Source: Endotrypanum monterogeii
Lineage: Eukaryota; Euglenozoa; Kinetoplastea; Trypanosomatida; Trypanosomatidae
Direction of reading: 5' to 3'
Length of the DNA stretch: 57,991 bases
Assembly (NCBI GenBank): GCA_000333855.2
Contig: CM007332.1
Span: forward strand, 156,656 to 214,646
Both the position numbers and the translations under genes were made by a program. Position 1 is the first letter of the stretch. Each line of letters opens with the position of its first letter. This document shows positions 41,875 through 56,099 of this stretch, in pieces. Below the pieces are notes generated by a model. The model searched no databases, was not told the DNA's origin, and worked only from the letters and a program-made list of their open reading frames with translations.

Positions 41875-43008
41875 GAAAACGGTCTCCGTTCGAAAAATTA
41901 AGATAGTCCAAAAATACTCAGCGTCGAAAATCGTCGAGAAAAAGGAAAAAAAACTCGAAAATGAGTCCAGAGAGGAGGATAAAGCGCTGCCAAACAACAA
42001 CACAGTCCATGAGCTTCCCTGCAATCAGCCCAATGTTTTCTTCTTCCTGTCCTTCTTGCAGCAGTCAGTAGTGAATGGAGACAAGTCGAGTGAAAATATA
42101 TAATAATAATAAATAAATATATATATATATATATATATATCCTTTAAAAATAAATAAATATATAATTGTATATATATCACAGTTTTCGTGTGTGTGTGTG
42201 TTTTTCTCTGGTCCTCTGGTGCCACTCCCTCTACTTTCAAGGAAGAGCAGACTGCAGAGGGCCTCTTGCCGCAGAAGAGCCAATATGAACTGGAAAAATG
42301 AAGAGCGCAGGTGCCGATGGCAGGGTCGGATCTGGAGGAGGGAGGGACGTGTGTGTGCGTGCGTCACCCTCAGGATAGCCCCCGGCTCGAGCGCGTTCTT
42401 TGTTCCTCCTCCTGGGATACGTTATAGACCGCCAACTGGTGAAGCTCCGTATGACCAAGAAAAAAAAACCAATCGCACGCGCTGACACGGCTAAGCAAAA
42501 ACCGCCTCAAACACTAATAAATATAAATATATATAAATATATATATTTATATTTATATCACGAGGGCGAGGAGAGGCAGTCCGACCTGAGAAAAAGAAGA
42601 AGGGTAAGGGAAAAGACAATCGAAACAGGAAAAGAAAATTACAGCCCAAGGAGGGAGAGGGGGAGTGGCAAGAAGGGAAGAAGGGGTGAGGGACGAAAAA
42701 TAATAATAATTATAATAATACGATGACGTATTGTTGTGATTGTGCTACTACTTGTCTGGGCCTCACTCCCTCTGTGTGAAAGTGTATGTATACCAGTGTG
42801 TCGTCGTCTCCACACCTCGAACAGAAAACAGAAAAAAATGCGATGGAAGCAGCCGCGACGACCGGACGTACCCAAGAGAAGAAACAAAAAGAAATAAATT
42901 GCTGAGCGTTGAAGGACGCCAAATAAATACACGCTCCCACACACGTCGCCCGCAGAGGGATTGAGGGGAAGGGTAGTATAAAGAAAAGGTCGAGGAAGGG
43001 GGGATGCA

Positions 43009-43014
<6 letters not shown>

Positions 43015-43076
<62 letters not shown>
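43015..43076. repeat. (AT)22(GT)9 compound microsatellite
   Basis: An AT array (43015-43058) passes directly into a GT array (43059-43076). Confidence 0.9.
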
Positions 43077-43878
43077 TTTTGTGTCTATGCGTGCCCTAAT
43101 GCGGCTATGAAGAACTGTATGTCGAAGTGTTCAGGAATCCGTTATGATTACCAAGAGAGGTGGAAAGATGAATACATATATATATATATATATACAAATA
43201 CATATATATATATATATGTATGTTTTTTATGAATCAATGCAGAAACATAAATTTTAGTGGAGCATCCCAAATGGAGGAGGATAAAGGTGCCCAATGATGG
43301 TGGGAAGGTGGGCAGTGATGTTTATGCGGGCAAGTCAGAAGAGGCAGAGAAGAGACGAGAAACAGAAACGCAAATGAAAGATGTCACAAGGAAAACGATT
43401 CGTGCGCCGTGTGCGACCGTTGGTACATTGTGTGAGTGTGTCTGCGTGTTTGAAGAAAAAAAAAAAGAGGCACGGAGCCCTCATCCGCATTCATTTTTTT
43501 CTGTGCCGCAGATACACCTGCATCGAGACAGCTGGATACAGATTCGAGATCAACATCGCCTTTTCCACGACAATGCTGCGAATCCGGCCCCTTCACCTCC
43601 CCCTCTGCCCAGTACAGCCTATCTGTAGACTCGAAGGGCAGCTCCGTCGTGGAAAGATGGCTTGGCATTATATAAACATCAATAATAATGCGACCATGAG
43701 TGCTAGGGGTACAGATCTCTCCCCCCCCCCGCGGGCACGCCACTGCCTCACCCATCGACTAATGTAGAGGAAAACAAAATCCTCTTTTTGTGTGTGTGTG
43801 TATATTCCATGCTGTAAACTCTCGCCATGCCACCACGTAGTCCAATTTTTGAAAAGATTGGGAAAGCGCACACACACC

Positions 43879-43924
<46 letters not shown>

Positions 43925-44884
43925 GAGACAGGGAGAGAGACCCCCCCCCCACCTCCTCCTCCTGCGGGGCGTCGAGGTGCAGCGGCTGGACACAATCAAG
44001 TTGAACAGAGGAGAGAAAAAAAACCAAAAATAAGGGAGAGGGGGACTACAGCGTGTGCGTCGACGAGGAACCCCACGACTCGGCCAATATCCCCTGCATC
44101 AAGAAAAAAGGGAAAAAAAAAAGATGCATATTCGTAGTGGTAACGATGATGTCCACGATAGCCGCCTTCGCTTTTTTTTTTTACGATGGAAACCCATGTC
44201 GATGATATATGCCCCCTTCCCTCTGCCCCGCCCATACACACAGGAGTGCGACTGGATACAGGCCGATTGGGAAAAGAAACAAGAAGACGGCGACGGTGAC
44301 AACATATGATGATTGTGTATACAGAAAAAAACAAAAATGACGACCAAAAACACGAGAAAACAACTAGCTTCGCACCAACAATAGGGAGCGTCGGCGACAT
44401 CACGAGGCGGGGGGGAGTGAGGGGGGAAAGGATGCGCGTCTTCGCACGTACGTATATGCGGAAAAAGAAATAGGTCCGAAGAAGACAGTCGCCAAAAAGG
44501 CGCGCCCAGGCACAACCTCCTCTGCGCAAGCGTGAAAACATTTTTTTTTCCTCATATGTACATATAAGCATATATATATATATATTTTTTTTTTAGTTTT
44601 TAATTGGAAACATAATGCAGGGGGGAGAAAAGAAAGCACACGTACATATATATATATATATATATATGGCGCTGGGCAAAAAAAAAAAAAAAAAAAAAGG
44701 AGAAAAAAGGGGGAAAAGCATCAGTAAGGAGAAAGGAAAAAACAGAAAACCAGAACCTTCCGCCCTCCTCGCTGCAGCAGCTTTTTGAAGGTCTCCACGT
44801 GGCTTCTACACTGCTGATGCCACAGGTGCGGATGCATTCTTTGTATATTAAAAAACAAAAATCATTCATCAATACATGAAGAGG

Positions 44885-44915
<31 letters not shown>

Positions 44916-46084
44916 GTGTGTGTATGTGTGTGCGTGCGGATGGGCATTTACCTCAGCACGTGTCTTGGATCAACGCATCCCTTCCTTTTTCTTTAAGAGG
45001 GACGAATAGCTCAGATACAACTAAAGAGCAAGGGAAGAAAAACATGTTATTCCTGCTAGATTTCCTGAATCAGCACAATGTTGTCCGCCTGTATATATAT
45101 ATATATATATATATACGTATGGGTGTATATTCGTATTTGCATGTCTGTGTCTGTATAAACACACAAAGGCAACTGCACAAGGAAAAGAAGGTAGGGAAAA
45201 AAAAAAGATGTGTGGTGCCACGTCGTATCACTCACAAAAAGGCAACACCAACGAGGCTCAGAACCACGAAAAAAAAAAAAAACGAGGAGGAGAAACTACA
45301 AAAAAAGAAGGGAAAGAGGGTTCTTGTTCCTCCATTTACATGCTTGCTCGTTTGTTGATGTCTACAAGTCGATGGTCCCCCCGCATGCTTAAGATACCAG
45401 ATACACACGCTCCCGAAAAAAAAAAGGGGGGAAAGAAGGATTCATATATATATATATATAGATATAGATATACTGTAGGTATATATGTTTTTTTTTTTGA
45501 ATGTATGTATAACAAGTATTATTTACATGTATAATGGTATGCGTATATGTAGATGTATAACGGGTCAAGGAGGAAAACCCAAAGGTGATAAGCCAACTGT
45601 CCTACACCTGCGCTCACCTATCCGCTGAGGGAAATGGAAAGGGTTTTGAGAATTCGCGATGATGAACAATCAAAAAAGGAGGGCGGGAGCTTAAAGGATT
45701 TTTTTTTTTAGGCGCAAGAAGGGGGAGGGAAAGACAGATAAGACGTGGTGTATACAATGAGGAAGTGAAGCCACCCATGGAGGGTACCTTCAGCTGCAAT
45801 AAGAAACAGAAACGAGAAAAAAAAGAAATTGGCCAAGACTTTATACCCACGAATGTAAGGGCCGAAGCGGGGGTGGGAGGGGGAAAGTCTTAAACGACAG
45901 CGGCAAGGAAAAGAAAAAAAAAGGAATGCAGGAGGGGAAAGTCCGGCGAGGAAAACTAGAAGGCAGTCACGTAATATAAGCATCTGCAGCTTACGCGCTG
46001 CTCTGCCAAGGGTTTTCCCCCGCCACCCGCCAACCCCCCCCCCTTCCACACACACACACTAAGAAAAAAAAATTGATCAAATCC

Positions 46085-47617
46085 TTAAACAAAGATTGCG
46101 ACTGCGCCGTTGCAACGCGAAGTCGAGCTACACTCACACTCGCTTTCGTCTGTCGGTGTGCTGGGCTCTGAGGACACTTCGTTGGAGTCCCCCCAAGCAC
46201 ACACATCAACTACACGTCCACAGAACTCGCATAACGGCATCTCGAAGTCATTGCAGCTGTGCACGTGCGGCACGCAAAAAGGGATCCGCGTTAGCCTTCG
46301 ACCTTGGCACTCACCCGCCACGTTCCTCTCGGCACACATTCCAGAGGCAGCCACAGAAAGAAAAGACGGAGAGGGGTGCACCTCTGAATGCCGCAGCTTC
46401 ACCTTACACAGCGCTCCGCTGACCCACCGGGCATTATCGTCTTTGAATAAAATCGCGCCGTCCTCTCGATCCACATCGGAATCTGTTCTCAAGGCTGGGA
46501 TGAGATGGTTTAGCCGCCCCCCCTTAGCATACGGGTAGGCTGGCACGCAATACACATCCGCAGGCATCCCGTCGGAGCGCGTCCACTGAGCACCGCGCTC
46601 GGTGCGCTGCACCGCGCGCCAGTGAGCGGCACAGCACCAGTGGAGGTAGACTGGTTCTCGTCCAATCAACATTTGCGGACCTGTCACGAGTACCTCGAGC
46701 ACAGGGCTGAGAAGCTGAGCATCGCTGGCTGCGCTCGCAGCAAGGGGACTACCGATGGTGCTCCATGGCTCAACATGTCGCGCAGCACACGCATCCCCTA
46801 GCTGGCACTGCGCCACTGCGACGGTTCCGCCTCCCGTGCCCTCGAAGGCAGCCTCGCCAGGGCCCACCCCGGGCCACTCCGAATTGGACGCGTCCGTCAA
46901 ATCACCTACAACGTGGTCGCTGGTCTGCTGCCCTTCGTTGCTCAGATCGGATCTTAGTGGGGAAAAAAAAACCTTGGTGGGCTCAAGCTGCAGATGCGTC
47001 GACATGGCACAAGAACGAGTAATTAGAGCTGGCTCGCCGCTGCATCCGCCAAGACACTCGCCGCAGCTTCCCTGGCCCAGGACACGCGAACTAAAACCTG
47101 CTACGGGATGACTGTGCGCAGAGATGCCCGACGCACCCGATCGCTGCAGGTCCTCAGCACTGGCCCAAATGAGTGGACCTCCTCCTCCAGTATGAAGCGA
47201 CGCAGGCAAATATGTTAACCCTGCCGCCGCCTGTAGCGAACCACCGTCCTTCACCACTGCGGTAGAAATGGAGGCTTCCAGCGCGGCAGTGCGCTCCGTG
47301 TGCAGTGTCTCACACGCGCTTTCAGTACCGCCCCTGCTCGTGCTTGCCCTAATCAGAAGGTCAGTGGAAGCCTTGGTTGCGCACGAGCCTGAGCACGGGG
47401 TGGGATCATCCGACAGAAAGAGGGTGTCGTAAGGAAGCGAGTCGCTCTCTGAAGCGGAGACGCAGCCAGCTATCTCTGCACAGGCGCGCACCGCATCACG
47501 AGCAAACGTTATGGATGTGCACGAGAAGGCTGCAACACCCCTGGCGTCGATGCCAACTTGCCTGCTGGGAACACTCTGAGGCAACGCTGTCTCCACTGAG
47601 GAGGGCACGGCGGGCAT
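46085..47617 (-). CDS. Hypothetical protein with C-terminal Cys/His cluster
   Basis: A 510-residue frame from the ATG at 47617. The N-terminal 300 residues are Ser/Ala/Gly-rich without recognisable domains. The C-terminal part looks folded and may bind metal: VYLHWCCAAHW (about 327-337), then CAERN and GEC (about 430-440), CVPHVHSC (about 451-458), and CEFC..VVDVC (about 466-476). The first motif is loosely like the HxxCAxW of extended PHD fingers, but the rest does not follow that fold closely. It ends in an acidic Ser/Cys-rich tail. I do not assign a function. A polypyrimidine-AG acceptor is visible about 50 nt upstream. It is the first gene of the - strand run within the window. Confidence 0.65.
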   Translation of the reverse strand: MPAVPSSVETALPQSVPSRQVGIDARGVAAFSCTSITFARDAVRACAEIAGCVSASESDSLPYDTLFLSDDPTPCSGSCATKASTDLLIRASTSRGGTESACETLHTERTAALEASISTAVVKDGGSLQAAAGLTYLPASLHTGGGGPLIWASAEDLQRSGASGISAHSHPVAGFSSRVLGQGSCGECLGGCSGEPALITRSCAMSTHLQLEPTKVFFSPLRSDLSNEGQQTSDHVVGDLTDASNSEWPGVGPGEAAFEGTGGGTVAVAQCQLGDACAARHVEPWSTIGSPLAASAASDAQLLSPVLEVLVTGPQMLIGREPVYLHWCCAAHWRAVQRTERGAQWTRSDGMPADVYCVPAYPYAKGGRLNHLIPALRTDSDVDREDGAILFKDDNARWVSGALCKVKLRHSEVHPSPSFLSVAASGMCAERNVAGECQGRRLTRIPFCVPHVHSCNDFEMPLCEFCGRVVDVCAWGDSNEVSSEPSTPTDESECECSSTSRCNGAVAIFV

Positions 47618-48849
47618 GTGTGAGTGAAAGCAAGGTGCACAGACAAAGCGCGATATTGCTGAAGTCCTCCTCCACGCACCCCTGCACCCCCAGCGGACAC
47701 AAACAGAGGCACAAAAATATATATAAGAAAAAAAAAAAGACGAGAAAAAAAAACGTATATGGGTTTTTTTGAAAATTCCCTAGGGCGCGGTTTTGCTGCG
47801 TCAGCTGAAGAATGGGGGAAAAAATGCAGGAAAAAGAAAAAGACGACGACGACGACGACGTGAGTCTTTGGGTACTTTTTTTTTTTTTGAGGTATAGTGA
47901 CGCTGTGGGTCAGCCACTTTTGGATATATATATTTTCTTCTTATTTTCTTTCGTATGTGTGTATATATGTAGAAAGGAGAAAACAAGCGATCAGTCGTGT
48001 CAGTAGGAGGTATTTATGTGCTTAGCTACGCAGGTCCGTACACTGCTGTCTTTTTTTTTCTTTTCTGTGGATGTACACAGACGCTGATGAGCAAAAAAAA
48101 AAAAAAACGCGTCAGGTTTTAATGATGCCAACCCTCCTCTGCTGCTCTCACTGTGTTTCCTAAAGCAAGCCCCACAGAAAAAAAAAAAAAGTACAAGAGA
48201 TTGTTTTTTTTTTAAGAAGAGCGAAACAGATAGAACCAAAAATCGGAATGCTAAAGCAAACAGAAAACAGGGAATGGAGGGAGAAGAAAAAAATGTTTTC
48301 ACGGGAAAATAAAAACTAAACTGCTAAGTGAAACAAAGAGACGTTCGATGTATTAAGCGGATAAACGAAGCAAAGTTGCACACAGAAAGCAAGGTATAGG
48401 GAAAAAAAAAAAATTGCGACCGAAAAAGAAAAAAAAAGGCAGGCTAGTAGAGGAGGAGAAGAGTTTATACATAAATACACGATCGATCAAACAAAATTCA
48501 GAAAGGGTACTGCAACACCGTTGCCACCCCTTCGACACACACGCGCACGCCCTTGCACGTTGTGCTTCTGTGGGTGGAAATCAAACCCCCTGCCAGCCGA
48601 GATAAAGTTTTGTTGAGCACACTTCTTTACCCTGGAGTCTCCCCTCCCTCCCTTTTTTTCTGCCTCCAGATTTTGGAGTGTCCTTTGCTTGTCACCAGGA
48701 ATATGTAAATGACCCGGAAGAGCGAGTGACGAGTCGACAAGAAAGATGTTGGGGAGATTAAGGGGAGACCACGGTGGCAGTAGCCTTTAGCGGATATTGC
48801 AACAACAACTGCAGAAACTAAGAAAAAAAATCAATTCAGAAGGCAGCGG

Positions 48850-48883
<34 letters not shown>

Positions 48884-49543
48884 ATGTATATGTATACGCA
48901 AAGTCGTGAAACCTGGCGCCGCGGCGACAGCGCACAACAGCACTGGAAGAAAGAAAAAATATATATGTTACACTCAAACCGCTTTGCCCTTTTCTTTAGG
49001 GGGAGGTGGAGGGGAGGAAGTGGGGGTGAAGTAGGGGTGTTCACACACACACACACACACACAATACTTTGATGAACTACACCCGGCACTCGCCCTGGAT
49101 GGAAACGATTGATATTGGTGCAGAGCAACCGAGACAATTAAGCTGAACAAAAAAAAAAATTCCAGGAGAAAACAAAAAAAAAACGGCCTGGAGACCGGTA
49201 AGGACGTGGACGAGAAGAAAAAAAAAGATGTTTGAGGATATATGGCAGTTGAGTAGTACAGAAGAGAAGCAGGCGTGTGGGTGTGTGTGGAGACAGTGAG
49301 AGAAAGCCTTGGAAAGGAGAAGGGTGAAAAAAGGGAAAAAAACACTAAGCTTGACTGAGCCGTGCTTTCGTGTGCAAATGTCGAAGCTGAGAGTGACCAC
49401 AGCGACAAACACAACTCAAAGGGAAGGAACGATTTATATATAAATATAAATATATATGAGGTGAGTGTTACTTGAGAGAACACGAATGAAAAATAAAAAA
49501 AAGTGAAAAAAAAAATAGAGCGGAAGAGAAAGAGAAAGAGTTG

Positions 49544-49575
<32 letters not shown>

Positions 49576-49996
49576 ATATATATATGTATGTATATGTGTG
49601 TGTATGGACAACCCCCCCCCCTATAAGTTCACTTGACGGCAGACACCAACACGGAGAGGGAAGAAAAAAAAAGGAAGGGGGAGGAGGAGGAGAGCGTTGG
49701 GCAAACGGCCAAAGAAAAATAGTTGACAACAAAAAAAAAGGGGAGGTGGATTACACGAGGAAAACAAAAAGGGAAGGAGAATTATAACGGGGAAGAGGGG
49801 GGTAGGGAGAAAAAAAAAAAAATGAAAGGAAAACTGAAAAAAAAAAAAAAGGATGAGGGGAATGGGGGTCAAAGCGTTTTCGAGAAGAAGATCAACAGAG
49901 GGCGCAGGCAATTCTTCGTTCTCCGCTACACCTGCAGGCGCGCGTCTTCTGACTCTCTTCTTTTCTTTGTTGTTGCTGCCGTTGTCGTCGCCTCCC

Positions 49997-50033
<37 letters not shown>

Positions 50034-51059
50034 AGAAGGTGGAGAAGAGCTTTTCTGGCCGATGGGATGTAAACAGCTAAAAAATTAATGTCTTTGCTTT
50101 CGTTGGCTGCTTTGCCTTATTTCGTGATGAACCCGGAGGAACCGCACACACCGTCGAGAGGAAGGGAGTGACAGAAGAAGAAAAAAAAAACTGCCGACGA
50201 TTGAGCCAGCGAAAAAAAGGGGGAAAAAAGTGGACGGCGCCTCGCTGGGGAAGAGGAGGACGATGGAGCTAGGGACAAAGGCGGAGGGCGTAGTGGGCAG
50301 AGAAATATCGAGTAGTATGGATCGAGAGGCAGTTCTTTGTTCCAGGTGTTGGCGTGCGTGTGGGTATGGGTGTCACTCTAGGCGTAAGCTGAGCGATGTT
50401 GTGGGAAAGAGGGAAGCTTGGCAGCTTTGATCTTCCCCCCCCCCCCGTGAGTGTGTAAATGTTTGTCGGTGGTGATTTTATCAGAGGCAAAACGAAGAGG
50501 TGTGAGAGAGAGAGAAGTGAGAGAGTGGAAAAAAACAAAAAAAAATTGTCTTCTTCATTTCCAGCGAAACGTAGACGGATGCGCACACGGATACACAAGC
50601 GGAGTCCTATTGCGCCTCGTCAACACGAGAATGTTGGAATTTCTCCATGAGTGAGAGCCTCCACACACGAGAAGAGGAAAAAAAAACAATCTTTTTCTTG
50701 CTCTTCTTGCAGTCCGCCCTCGCAGCCCTGTATGTATGTGTGTGTGTGTGTAGGGGGGGGGAACCTCTCTGCCTCCTGCGCTCCCGTCTTCTATTGACAG
50801 TGTCGCTGTCAGCTCACCTGTGAGACGAGGCACTGCTGTGTTGCCCACAAACCGACTTGCTCTTTTCCCTCTTCTGCCGATCCGATAGATTATTGCCTCA
50901 GACATCCTCACAAAAATCACGAGGTGCCGAATGGCGTTGGAGAAAAAAAAAAAAACTAGAGTGCGCAGCTTTCTTGAGCGTGGCTGTAGTAAGAAAATGC
51001 AGTGGTGAAGGAAGCACGCACCCTCAGGAAAAAAAAAGGAAAAAAAATCCGTTAAGTAG

Positions 51060-51640
51060 CCGCCGCGAATAAAAACGGAGTTTCGCATATATGCAGTCGA
51101 AATGCAGTTGTTGCTCAATGCCCGGAGATGCACGTCCGAGGAAATAGTTATGGATATCATTGCTCTTGCACAACGCGGCAGCAGGGTTTGGGTCTATCAA
51201 GAATACGTACGAAGCTGGACGTAATATTCTGTCAGCGGTGAGAAGGGTGAACATAAATCTGTGTTCCATCATCAGACCCCCTGGACAGGTGCGCCGCACA
51301 GTGGAGCCATATGCGTCCCCCCGTCACTGCACCCGCCTTCCGATGCCGTACAGAGTTCCGAATCGTGTCCAAAACGTGTCAGGGGCATCAGGGCTGCCGA
51401 TGGGCTGAGCTTGGATCGGTGAGATGAACACGAAGGGCAGAAACGGTCAGGTAAACGCCCTTCACAAGTGACGGCGCTTACGATCCAAAGTAGCAGCGAT
51501 GCGAAGCTCCAGATGACGGCAACTGATATAGGGCGATGAGGGCCCCATGCCGCCTCGATGCATGACGCGGAAAACGTTCGTCGCTCTTCATGGTCCACTG
51601 CCTCCTCAGCCCATCGAAACGTTTTTTTTTCTTTAATACG
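51060..51640. other. Non-repetitive island, possible relic
   Basis: A block of complex, GC-balanced sequence in a simple-sequence region. Frames on both strands are broken and under about 110 codons. Could be a SIDER or decayed gene; no match recognised. Confidence 0.3.
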
Positions 51641-51711
51641 CGAGCAACAAAACTGTAGACATACTCAAAAAGACACAGACAATATGCATTGGATATGAGG
51701 AGCAACGCTAC

Positions 51712-51726
<15 letters not shown>

Positions 51727-51769
<43 letters not shown>
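51727..51769. repeat. (TG)n microsatellite
   Basis: About 21 GT units after an AT tract. Confidence 0.9.
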
Positions 51770-51770
<1 letters not shown>

Positions 51771-51779
51771 AGATCTTAG

Positions 51780-52260
51780 AATGGTAAAGCATACAATTTG
51801 TGTCAAGGGAGCCTCAGACGTCGCAACGTCTGTGAAGCCAACGATCGTAATGAGTGGAGAGGGAAGGGGATGTGAACTAGGAGGCAAGATCAGCGTTGGG
51901 GAAACAGATGTGTGAAGATTTCTGCGCCGAACAACGTGAACACCAACAATAGAGAGCTGATGCAGGCCACGATGCATGCATATAATGCTCAGTCCCTTCC
52001 GAGAAACAAGAGACAAGAAATGGGTAGAGGAGGGAAACAGAAGATGCCCAGAGACCACCTCGCATCCTTCTGAACAGGTGAATGGACAGTATTGCACGTA
52101 CGATAAGTTTGCACGCTACGATAGTACACATTGCCGTGTTCTGTCAAATGAAGAGCCTTCTACCAGAGCACCCTCAACGGACCCTACCACCTGACCTCCC
52201 GTGGTCCAGCCGTTGAGGGGGAGGGCGGGAAGAAACTCCCCTGACACCAGAGGTCAAGTA
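51780..52260. other. Non-repetitive island, possible relic
   Basis: Complex sequence just right of the (TG)n array; longest frame about 110 codons on the - strand, part of which is microsatellite. No family recognised. Confidence 0.3.
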
Positions 52261-54509
52261 CAAAAAAAATAGGTCCGTTACCGGAGCGATGTTATATAAT
52301 GACAAGAGAGGAGAGGCACGGCCACGCGCGCCTGCGGCCCTCCAGCAAAAGCGCAAAGTTTTGCGTAACATTTCACAAAAAGGAAACACAATCAAATCAG
52401 CCTTCTCAACTCGGTGGTGGAGGGGGAGGAGGGGGGCGTAGACATATTGTATCGAGGAAGGTCAGTGTGAACGTGTGTACCCCCTTTTCACTTATTTTGT
52501 CTCTCTCTATATATACATATATATATATATATGTGTGTATATTGTGTAGACCAATGAGGAGTGGCAGTGTTCGCTTGCACCTTTCCCGTTCACCTTTGAA
52601 TTTGACTTGTCGATCGATCTCTTCTGTTCCCCGCCCCACACCCTCCTTGAAAGAAAAAAAAAATGCAAAGCATCCCTTTCTCTGCCTTCCTTTTTTTTTC
52701 GTCCCCTCCCCTTGGCCGGGAGAAGCCGATAGGGCCCTACTATAGCAGAGCGAAAAACATAATGGTGATGTTTTTTTTTTCCTTTTCTATCGTTTTTTTT
52801 TTTCTAGAGAGAAAAATGGACGAGATGTCTGTGTGCTTCCCTCCACACACACACACACACACACATGCGTGCAGAGAGAAAAAGGGAGATGGTGGAGGAG
52901 GGGGGGGTCACAGGACGGAAACAAAAGACAGTGTCTCTAAGTGAGATCTCTAATAATAATAAAAGAAAAACCTTTGCTTTCGCTGTCTACCCTTTCTCCT
53001 TGAGATAGGAAAACGGTGGTGTGGTTGTTAAGGGAAGGATGGAAAAAAGAAATCGAAACAAAAGAAGACACAACCCCTCTAACGGAAAAGAGAAACGGGG
53101 AAAAGAGAAATGGTAAAAATAAATTCAAACAAAATCGTTGTGCATGGAGAAACTCAAAAACACACACCAAAAAAAAAAAAAAAATGAGGCCGCGATGAAT
53201 GCATGTAGGTGTATAAGCACTTGCTGATGTGTCCGCATGACCCTGCGTTCGCCCCCCAGAGGGAAGGGGTGGTTGCGCGTGTGTATGTCGACATTAGCTA
53301 CACATGCGGAGAGGGAGGGAGGTCGGCCATGTGTGTGTGTTCAAATGCACTCTCCATGTCCACCTTTTTTTCGTACGTTGTGCACGAGATCTCTGCCCTC
53401 GATGTACACTCTTTTTTTTTTTGAAGAACAAAAGAAACAGAGAGAAAAATGAAACAAACAAGAACATTTTTTTTTTAATTAAGCGAGGAAGATGGGGAGA
53501 TCGATGCACTAAGGCGAGACGAGGACGCGCGATAAACATACATGGAGAAAAAAAAAAAGTGCACACAGGTGAAAAGAATGAGAGAGAGGGGAGGAGGGGC
53601 AGGGCAGGAGGTTGTGAAAGATCAGCTCTCTGCCATATGTCTCGACGGTGAGAAAATAAAAATGAATATAATGAAATGAGAAAACACTGACACGAGTGTT
53701 GCCTTTACCAAGCACGGCATTAAGGTGAACTTCACCCGCCCCCTTCCATTCCCCCCCCCTCCTAATGGAACAGAGAAGGGGCGGGGGGATGAAGGGATAT
53801 ATGAGCTTCAAACTGAGAAAAAGACGCACACAGAGGAGAAAAAAAAATAAACGTAGAAAACATTTACAGGTAAAAAAAAATGAAATCGAAAGAGACATCA
53901 GAACACCGAGATGCCGGAGATGGACAAAAAAAAAAATTGTTTCAAAAAAATGGAGAAAAAAAGCGCAGTAGCAAGTATACGTTAAGAAACGAAAAAAAAA
54001 CAAAAAAAAACACCTGAACGGGTGTACACGACTCAATGTCCTATCGGAGTGTGTGATATACACGCTATCGGCCAAAACCAGGTCGGGTGTTTTTTTTAAT
54101 CCAAGACGCGGAATGTAAATATATATATATATATATATGTTTGATAACGCTATCGATTTGATATATTTTGTTGAACAGAAAAAAAAAAAAAAAGAGGGAA
54201 AGGGTAACACGAACTGGAAAAAAAAAAAAAACAAGTAAGAATGCAGTAAGAAATGAATCCAAAAAATGAGGTGAAAGAAAGAGGAGGGGAAAGAGATCAG
54301 CACGGCCCATTCCGGTGATGAGATATAGATTTGCGAAAGGGCTACATCATGGAGGGAGGGGGGAAGGGGGGGAATGTGGTGAACAGTGAACGTATGGAGG
54401 CTAATATAGAAAAAAAAAAGGGAAACACACACACAGAAACAGATGCTGATGTCGCCAGTCGATCGCGCACGCACCTCTCGAGAGAACAGAAAAAGACGCA
54501 CACACACAA

Positions 54510-54560
<51 letters not shown>

Positions 54561-55955
54561 GGCACACAGATGAAGACAGCAGGTACCATGGAAGCAAGAC
54601 CTGTTTTTATCAATATCTGCTTTTGTGAATCAGCATCCCCGGGTACTCACCGTCCATCACGGACGGACTCGTGTTTGAAAACAGAAAAAAGAAAAACAGA
54701 TTAGCATTGGATCATGGCGAGACAGCACTAAAAATTTAAAATAAAGGAGGTAGAGGGAAAAAAAAAAAGAGGAGGGGGAAGAGGGGGCTGGGATGAAGAA
54801 CAAAAATATCAACGAGCACAAGCAAATCGCTGAATCCCAATAAAAATGAAGAAAACACAAAGACACACCGTGACACCACACACCGGGGTAAAAAAAAAAA
54901 AAAACGCAACGAGTAAGCGGAATGAATAAAATAAAATGAGCTCGAAATAGTAAAAAAAAAGGATAAAACTTTGGGGTGATGGAAACAGAGATACAGGAAA
55001 CTTCGGGGGATGAGAAAGGAGGTAGAGGAAGAGAAAAAAAAAAGGCACAGCAGGAAAAAAAAATTGAAATGTAAATCGTGAGAAAAAATAAAAAGAAAAT
55101 AGTTGGCCACTTCACCGTTCGAAAAAAAAAAGGGGGAAAAAGTGAAGATGAGGACACCGACGACGACTTTTCCCGTGTACGAGAGTCCTCATGTGTGGTG
55201 GGGAAGAGGTTTATAGGCGTTAACGCACACTCGACGTAACACAAGCTGATCTCCTTTCCATGGAGCACAAATAAATAAATAAAAATTTAAACGGGACACC
55301 AGTATACACACATCCCCTGCAACTCGTCATGGGGATATGAAGGGCTACCAGCACACTCGTGTGTTTGGGAGAAAGGGAGGGAGGGGGGAAAATGGTCATT
55401 TGAAAAGAAAAAAAAGGCCCAAGAATCGAGAAAGAAACTCACGCACATTCTCACAGACGAACTGCCCCACCCCCCCCCGCCGGCTTTTTTTCCCCCTTCG
55501 TCAATTTTTTTTTGTTTTTCAAAGCACACGCTCTCCGTCCCCTCCCCCGAGAAAAAAAAAAGCAGGAAAAAACAAAGAAATCAGCGTCAACTTTCCGCGA
55601 TAAAAATGTAGACACGATATGCGCCATCGGATGCATATTTTTTTTTGTGCAAGAAATTTCCATAGAGAAACTCTTTTCCAGACATCCTCCAGCGAAGAAA
55701 CGTAATTGAATATCAACGAGGTATTGAGCAAAAAGAAGAATATATATATGCCTTTTTTTTTTTTTGATTACATGCACGAACCCTATTTGTATTTACAAGG
55801 AAAGGACACATATATTTGAAAAAAAAAAAAGTTAGCTGCGTGTTCCCCCTCCCACACACAACAAGAAGCTAATTGGCGGAGACGCAAAACGTCGGCATCA
55901 ACTCACACGTTACCGCCTCGCAGGCAGGTAGGAGGGAGGGAAAACCGATGTCGAC

Positions 55956-55991
<36 letters not shown>

Positions 55992-56099
55992 ATTATTTTT
56001 ATTATTTTTATTTATTTATTGTATATATATACAAGAAAATTTCTTTCCAACTCGACTACCCCTGCACAGTTTTTAGAGATAATTCTCAAGAGGGAAAAA

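Larger units (their letters stand above)
41668..46084. other. 4.4-kb gene-poor spacer
   Basis: No gene I can support. (TA)n arrays at 41838-41870, 42116-42140, 43015-43058 and 44893-44914, (CA)n near 43880-43918, and (AAT)n patches. Short islands of mixed sequence (about 43500-43640, 44755-44860) look non-coding. Confidence 0.65.

Noticed and set aside
45000..45050. tRNA-like A box (TAGCTCAG)
   Set aside because: No matching B box or acceptor stem follows at tRNA spacing.
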